Below are positions 14,285 to 16,498 of a stretch of DNA of 16,498 nt, in pieces (the first letter of the stretch is position 1; each line of letters opens with the position of its first letter). The stretch spans positions 1-16,498 of the forward strand of contig KB912158.1 in NCBI GenBank assembly GCA_000383735.1. The letters run 5' to 3'. The notes beneath the pieces are model-generated. The model was not told where the DNA came from. It did not search any database and saw only the letters and a list, made by a program, of their open reading frames with translations. This DNA comes from Verrucomicrobia bacterium SCGC AAA164-M04 (GTDB lineage Bacteria; Verrucomicrobiota; Verrucomicrobiae; Verrucomicrobiales; Akkermansiaceae). Both the position numbers and the translations under genes were made by a program.

Positions 14285-16498
14285 TTATTCGTTTAGATTA
14301 GCTTCTTTTTCAAATTGGGAGAGAAGTTCCGGGAGTGCGAGTCTTCCTCGGGAATACTTGGCCGCGTCGCTTTCAGGGAAGTCCCACCGGCAGCGGTTGT
14401 AACGTCGAAAAGCATTGGGGATATCTCGACCCATTCGATAACTTTCACCCGCCCAAAATAGTGCTTGGGCGGTAAGTTCTTGGTCAGGAAAACGCTTAGT
14501 AAAGGCGTCGAATGATTTGCCCCCTTTTAGAAATTCTTGCTGCTTGTAATGGCATTGGCCAATGCGGAACGCCATCTTCGGAGTCCATTCATGGTTTGGG
14601 AATTTCTCCAGGAATTTTTCACCAACCGAGGCTGCAACGGAATAGTCCTCTTTAGTGTAAAAGTGTTCGTTAATACGAAGCATGACATTTGCGATGAGAG
14701 GGCTCTTTGGATAGGTTCCAGCTAAGGTCACATATGCTTCAAGCGCTTCATCGAGTTCGCCGGCTTCTTCGTGACATTGACCAAGTTTATACTGTGAATC
14801 CGGGGCAAGATTGTGCTCGGGGTGATTTCTCACAATGGATCCATATGCGGCGATAGCTTCGTTCCAAGCCTCCATTTCTTGAGCGAATTGGCCGAGAAGG
14901 TAGGAGACACGTGGAGCGTATTTGGGATTTGGGTAATCGTCTTGAAGATCGCGGAGAACGCGTTGCCCTGAGGTCAGCGCTACTTCAGCCTTGGCGTCTT
15001 GTTTCAGTTTGCGTTGGCTCTTGAAGAGCTCGAAGTAGCTCTCGGCGATATGAAATTGAGTTTGGATCGCTAAGTCTTCATCTTTATAAATCTTACTAAA
15101 AGCATCCATCACGCCATCAGTGCCAATAGCAACCGGCAGCATACGTTTAATGATTGGTTGTCCGTCGATAGTTTGAATGACGTTATCAAGATATCCCGCG
15201 GTGATCTGATCGCCGAAGAAACATTCGATTTTTCCTTCGAAATTTCCGGGCTCCGGTTTGGGATTCGCCTGGAGGGGGAATGATCCACTGAATACACCGC
15301 TGTGTGTCAGAGTTTCCTCTAGTTCGACCGTTTCGTCCTCACCGCTTTCGGTTATAATTCGCACTATCGCCATATCTCGCTTTTTCGAAATATCGAGATC
15401 TGGATCGGAAAGGCGAAGGAAGAGTTTCTTGCCGACGTGTGCGATTTCGGCGGGTTCTAAATATTCTTTATTGGTGATTTCGAGGCTAGCAGCGGAGAAA
15501 AGTTTTGCGGCAGCGTTCAGAGCAATTTTGGAGTCATCGGGCCGTGAGTTGTCCTGGTAGATGGCGGTGAATTGGTCCGTGCCAACAACGCTTAGGACAG
15601 CCAGTGCGGCTTTAGATTTAGTGGATCCATTATCGAGTTCGGTTTCAGGGTCGGGCTCGGTCGGAATAATGATTTTTCCGAGTCCGCCTTTTGGCAAAGT
15701 GCCGTCTTCGGGAACCATCGTGATGCTTTGTGGCGAGCCTAAGAGGAGTGGAATTTGGCCAACGAAACGCCCTTCTAAAAGAGCTGGGTTGCGAGACTCG
15801 GAAAGGGCTTCGTTCGGAGTAGCGAAGGCCCGCGATAGAACACACTCGACTTGGGTCTTTACTCCTTGGGTAGTCATGACATCGACGAGCACCGTGCTTC
15901 GGGAATCCTTGGCGCGGTCGGGATCAATAACTTCAATAGTAAGAGGGAGGCGATACTCGACTTTGCTGATGTGGTCTTGTGGTCGAGGCTCTTCAACGGG
16001 AAGAAATCGCATGCCACCTTCAACTGAGGTTTCACTATCGATAATCTGGATTTGGGCTTGTGTAGGCTCATTTAGAAGGACGACTGTCTCACGATAAAAA
16101 GCATGCCCAGGGAAGATGTTCTGCACATCTTTATAGCGAAGGTAAACCTTGTCTCCTTGTTTGACGGTGATCTTACCTTCGGTGGCTTCGGCGGCCGTGT
16201 CGATTTCAGCGAGGAAAACCCCAGTCGAGGCACCAGTCTCGGTTGCAGTGAACTTGAAATGGGGGCCTGAATTAACTTGAATCTCTACCTCGACTTCATC
16301 GCGATCAAGACCGACGTCTAGATCAAAGTCGACAATCTCAGCAACGATTCGTTCGCCGGGTTCGATACGAAGAAGTTCTTTGCGGGTCCCTTTTACCGAG
16401 CCACTTCCGCTACGATTAAAGTCGTAACTAATAGGTGTGATTTGGCCGTTGTAGTAGGTCGCAGTGAGAGACTTTGTGAGAAGGCGATTTCGTTGCTC
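14285..16498 (-). CDS. Large extracytoplasmic beta-sandwich repeat and TPR protein, 5' end missing
   Basis: The frame is open to the right edge without a stop, with position 16498 as first base of a codon, giving 737 visible residues; the GTG at 16126 is not the real start, because the 124 residues before it continue the same domain pattern. The visible N-terminal two thirds hold three related beta-sandwich units. Each begins with a D-x-D motif (VDFDLDVGLDRD at 56-67, VIDPDRAKD at 190-198, SDPDLDISKKRD at 364-375) and, 35-55 residues later, reaches a G-x-F/G-x-F-x-G turn (GASTGVF at 89-95, LEGRFVGQI at 241-249, HSGVFSG at 399-405). Residues from about 475 form TPRs like those of CpoB/BamD (DEALEAYVTLAGTYPKSP). 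The protein is probably secreted. It lies 2 nt upstream of the channel gene, so it belongs to the same operon and may bind wall or outer membrane partners. Confidence 0.88.
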   Translation of the reverse strand, partial: EQRNRLLTKSLTATYYNGQITPISYDFNRSGSGSVKGTRKELLRIEPGERIVAEIVDFDLDVGLDRDEVEVEIQVNSGPHFKFTATETGASTGVFLAEIDTAAEATEGKITVKQGDKVYLRYKDVQNIFPGHAFYRETVVLLNEPTQAQIQIIDSETSVEGGMRFLPVEEPRPQDHISKVEYRLPLTIEVIDPDRAKDSRSTVLVDVMTTQGVKTQVECVLSRAFATPNEALSESRNPALLEGRFVGQIPLLLGSPQSITMVPEDGTLPKGGLGKIIIPTEPDPETELDNGSTKSKAALAVLSVVGTDQFTAIYQDNSRPDDSKIALNAAAKLFSAASLEITNKEYLEPAEIAHVGKKLFLRLSDPDLDISKKRDMAIVRIITESGEDETVELEETLTHSGVFSGSFPLQANPKPEPGNFEGKIECFFGDQITAGYLDNVIQTIDGQPIIKRMLPVAIGTDGVMDAFSKIYKDEDLAIQTQFHIAESYFELFKSQRKLKQDAKAEVALTSGQRVLRDLQDDYPNPKYAPRVSYLLGQFAQEMEAWNEAIAAYGSIVRNHPEHNLAPDSQYKLGQCHEEAGELDEALEAYVTLAGTYPKSPLIANVMLRINEHFYTKEDYSVAASVGEKFLEKFPNHEWTPKMAFRIGQCHYKQQEFLKGGKSFDAFTKRFPDQELTAQALFWAGESYRMGRDIPNAFRRYNRCRWDFPESDAAKYSRGRLALPELLSQFEKEANLNE

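Noticed and set aside
15561..16097. A 178-codon open frame on the plus strand
   Set aside because: It lies fully antisense to the beta-sandwich/TPR gene, which has clear domain patterns; the antisense product is Ser/Arg/Thr-rich low-complexity sequence with no recognisable motif.
14285..16126. Start of the beta-sandwich/TPR gene at the GTG at 16126
   Set aside because: The frame is open for 124 further codons to the window edge, and those residues contain a beta-sandwich unit homologous to later ones, so this is only an internal codon.

Overview
This looks like a chromosomal window from a Gram-negative bacterium of the PVC group, most likely Verrucomicrobiota. That placement is an inference from gene content. 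The pointers are a secreted ThuA-like protein, a lysine-rich H1/Hc-like basic protein, a DUF4159 protein linked to ExbB/ExbD genes, large secreted TPR proteins, an enlarged FtsH, and an almost complete lack of Shine-Dalgarno sequences. Base composition looks balanced by eye. I see no mobile element, CRISPR array, rRNA or tRNA, and no gene-free stretch longer than about 300 bases.

Left part (1-5910). A truncated membrane-anchored gene and an RlmI-type rRNA methyltransferase run on the minus strand. Divergent from them on the plus strand lie the small basic protein with AAKK repeats, which ends in a strong intrinsic terminator, then a small lipoprotein, the AAA+ membrane protease FtsH and thioredoxin reductase, which ends in a second intrinsic terminator. 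These are mostly housekeeping functions: rRNA modification, membrane proteolysis and thiol redox.

Middle part (5911-9143). An M20 metallopeptidase/deacylase on the minus strand is divergent from a secreted ThuA-like protein and a ten-helix EamA-type transporter on the plus strand. These look like ordinary metabolic and transport genes with no clear joint role.

Right part (9144-16498). This is the most interesting segment: a tightly packed minus-strand operon of at least seven genes, which runs off the right edge. In transcription order it holds a large extracytoplasmic protein with repeated beta-sandwich units and C-terminal TPRs, an ExbB/TolQ/MotA-type channel subunit, two different ExbD/TolR-type subunits, a single-pass proline-rich protein in the place where TonB or TolA might be expected, a five-helix protein with a DUF4159 domain, and a secreted TPR protein. 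Four of the junctions are 4-nt overlaps or 2-nt gaps, so the products are probably made together. I infer an ion-driven envelope machine related in plan to Tol-Pal, ExbBD-TonB or the AglRQS motor, with its own adaptor and periplasmic TPR partners. Its substrate and function cannot be read from the sequence.
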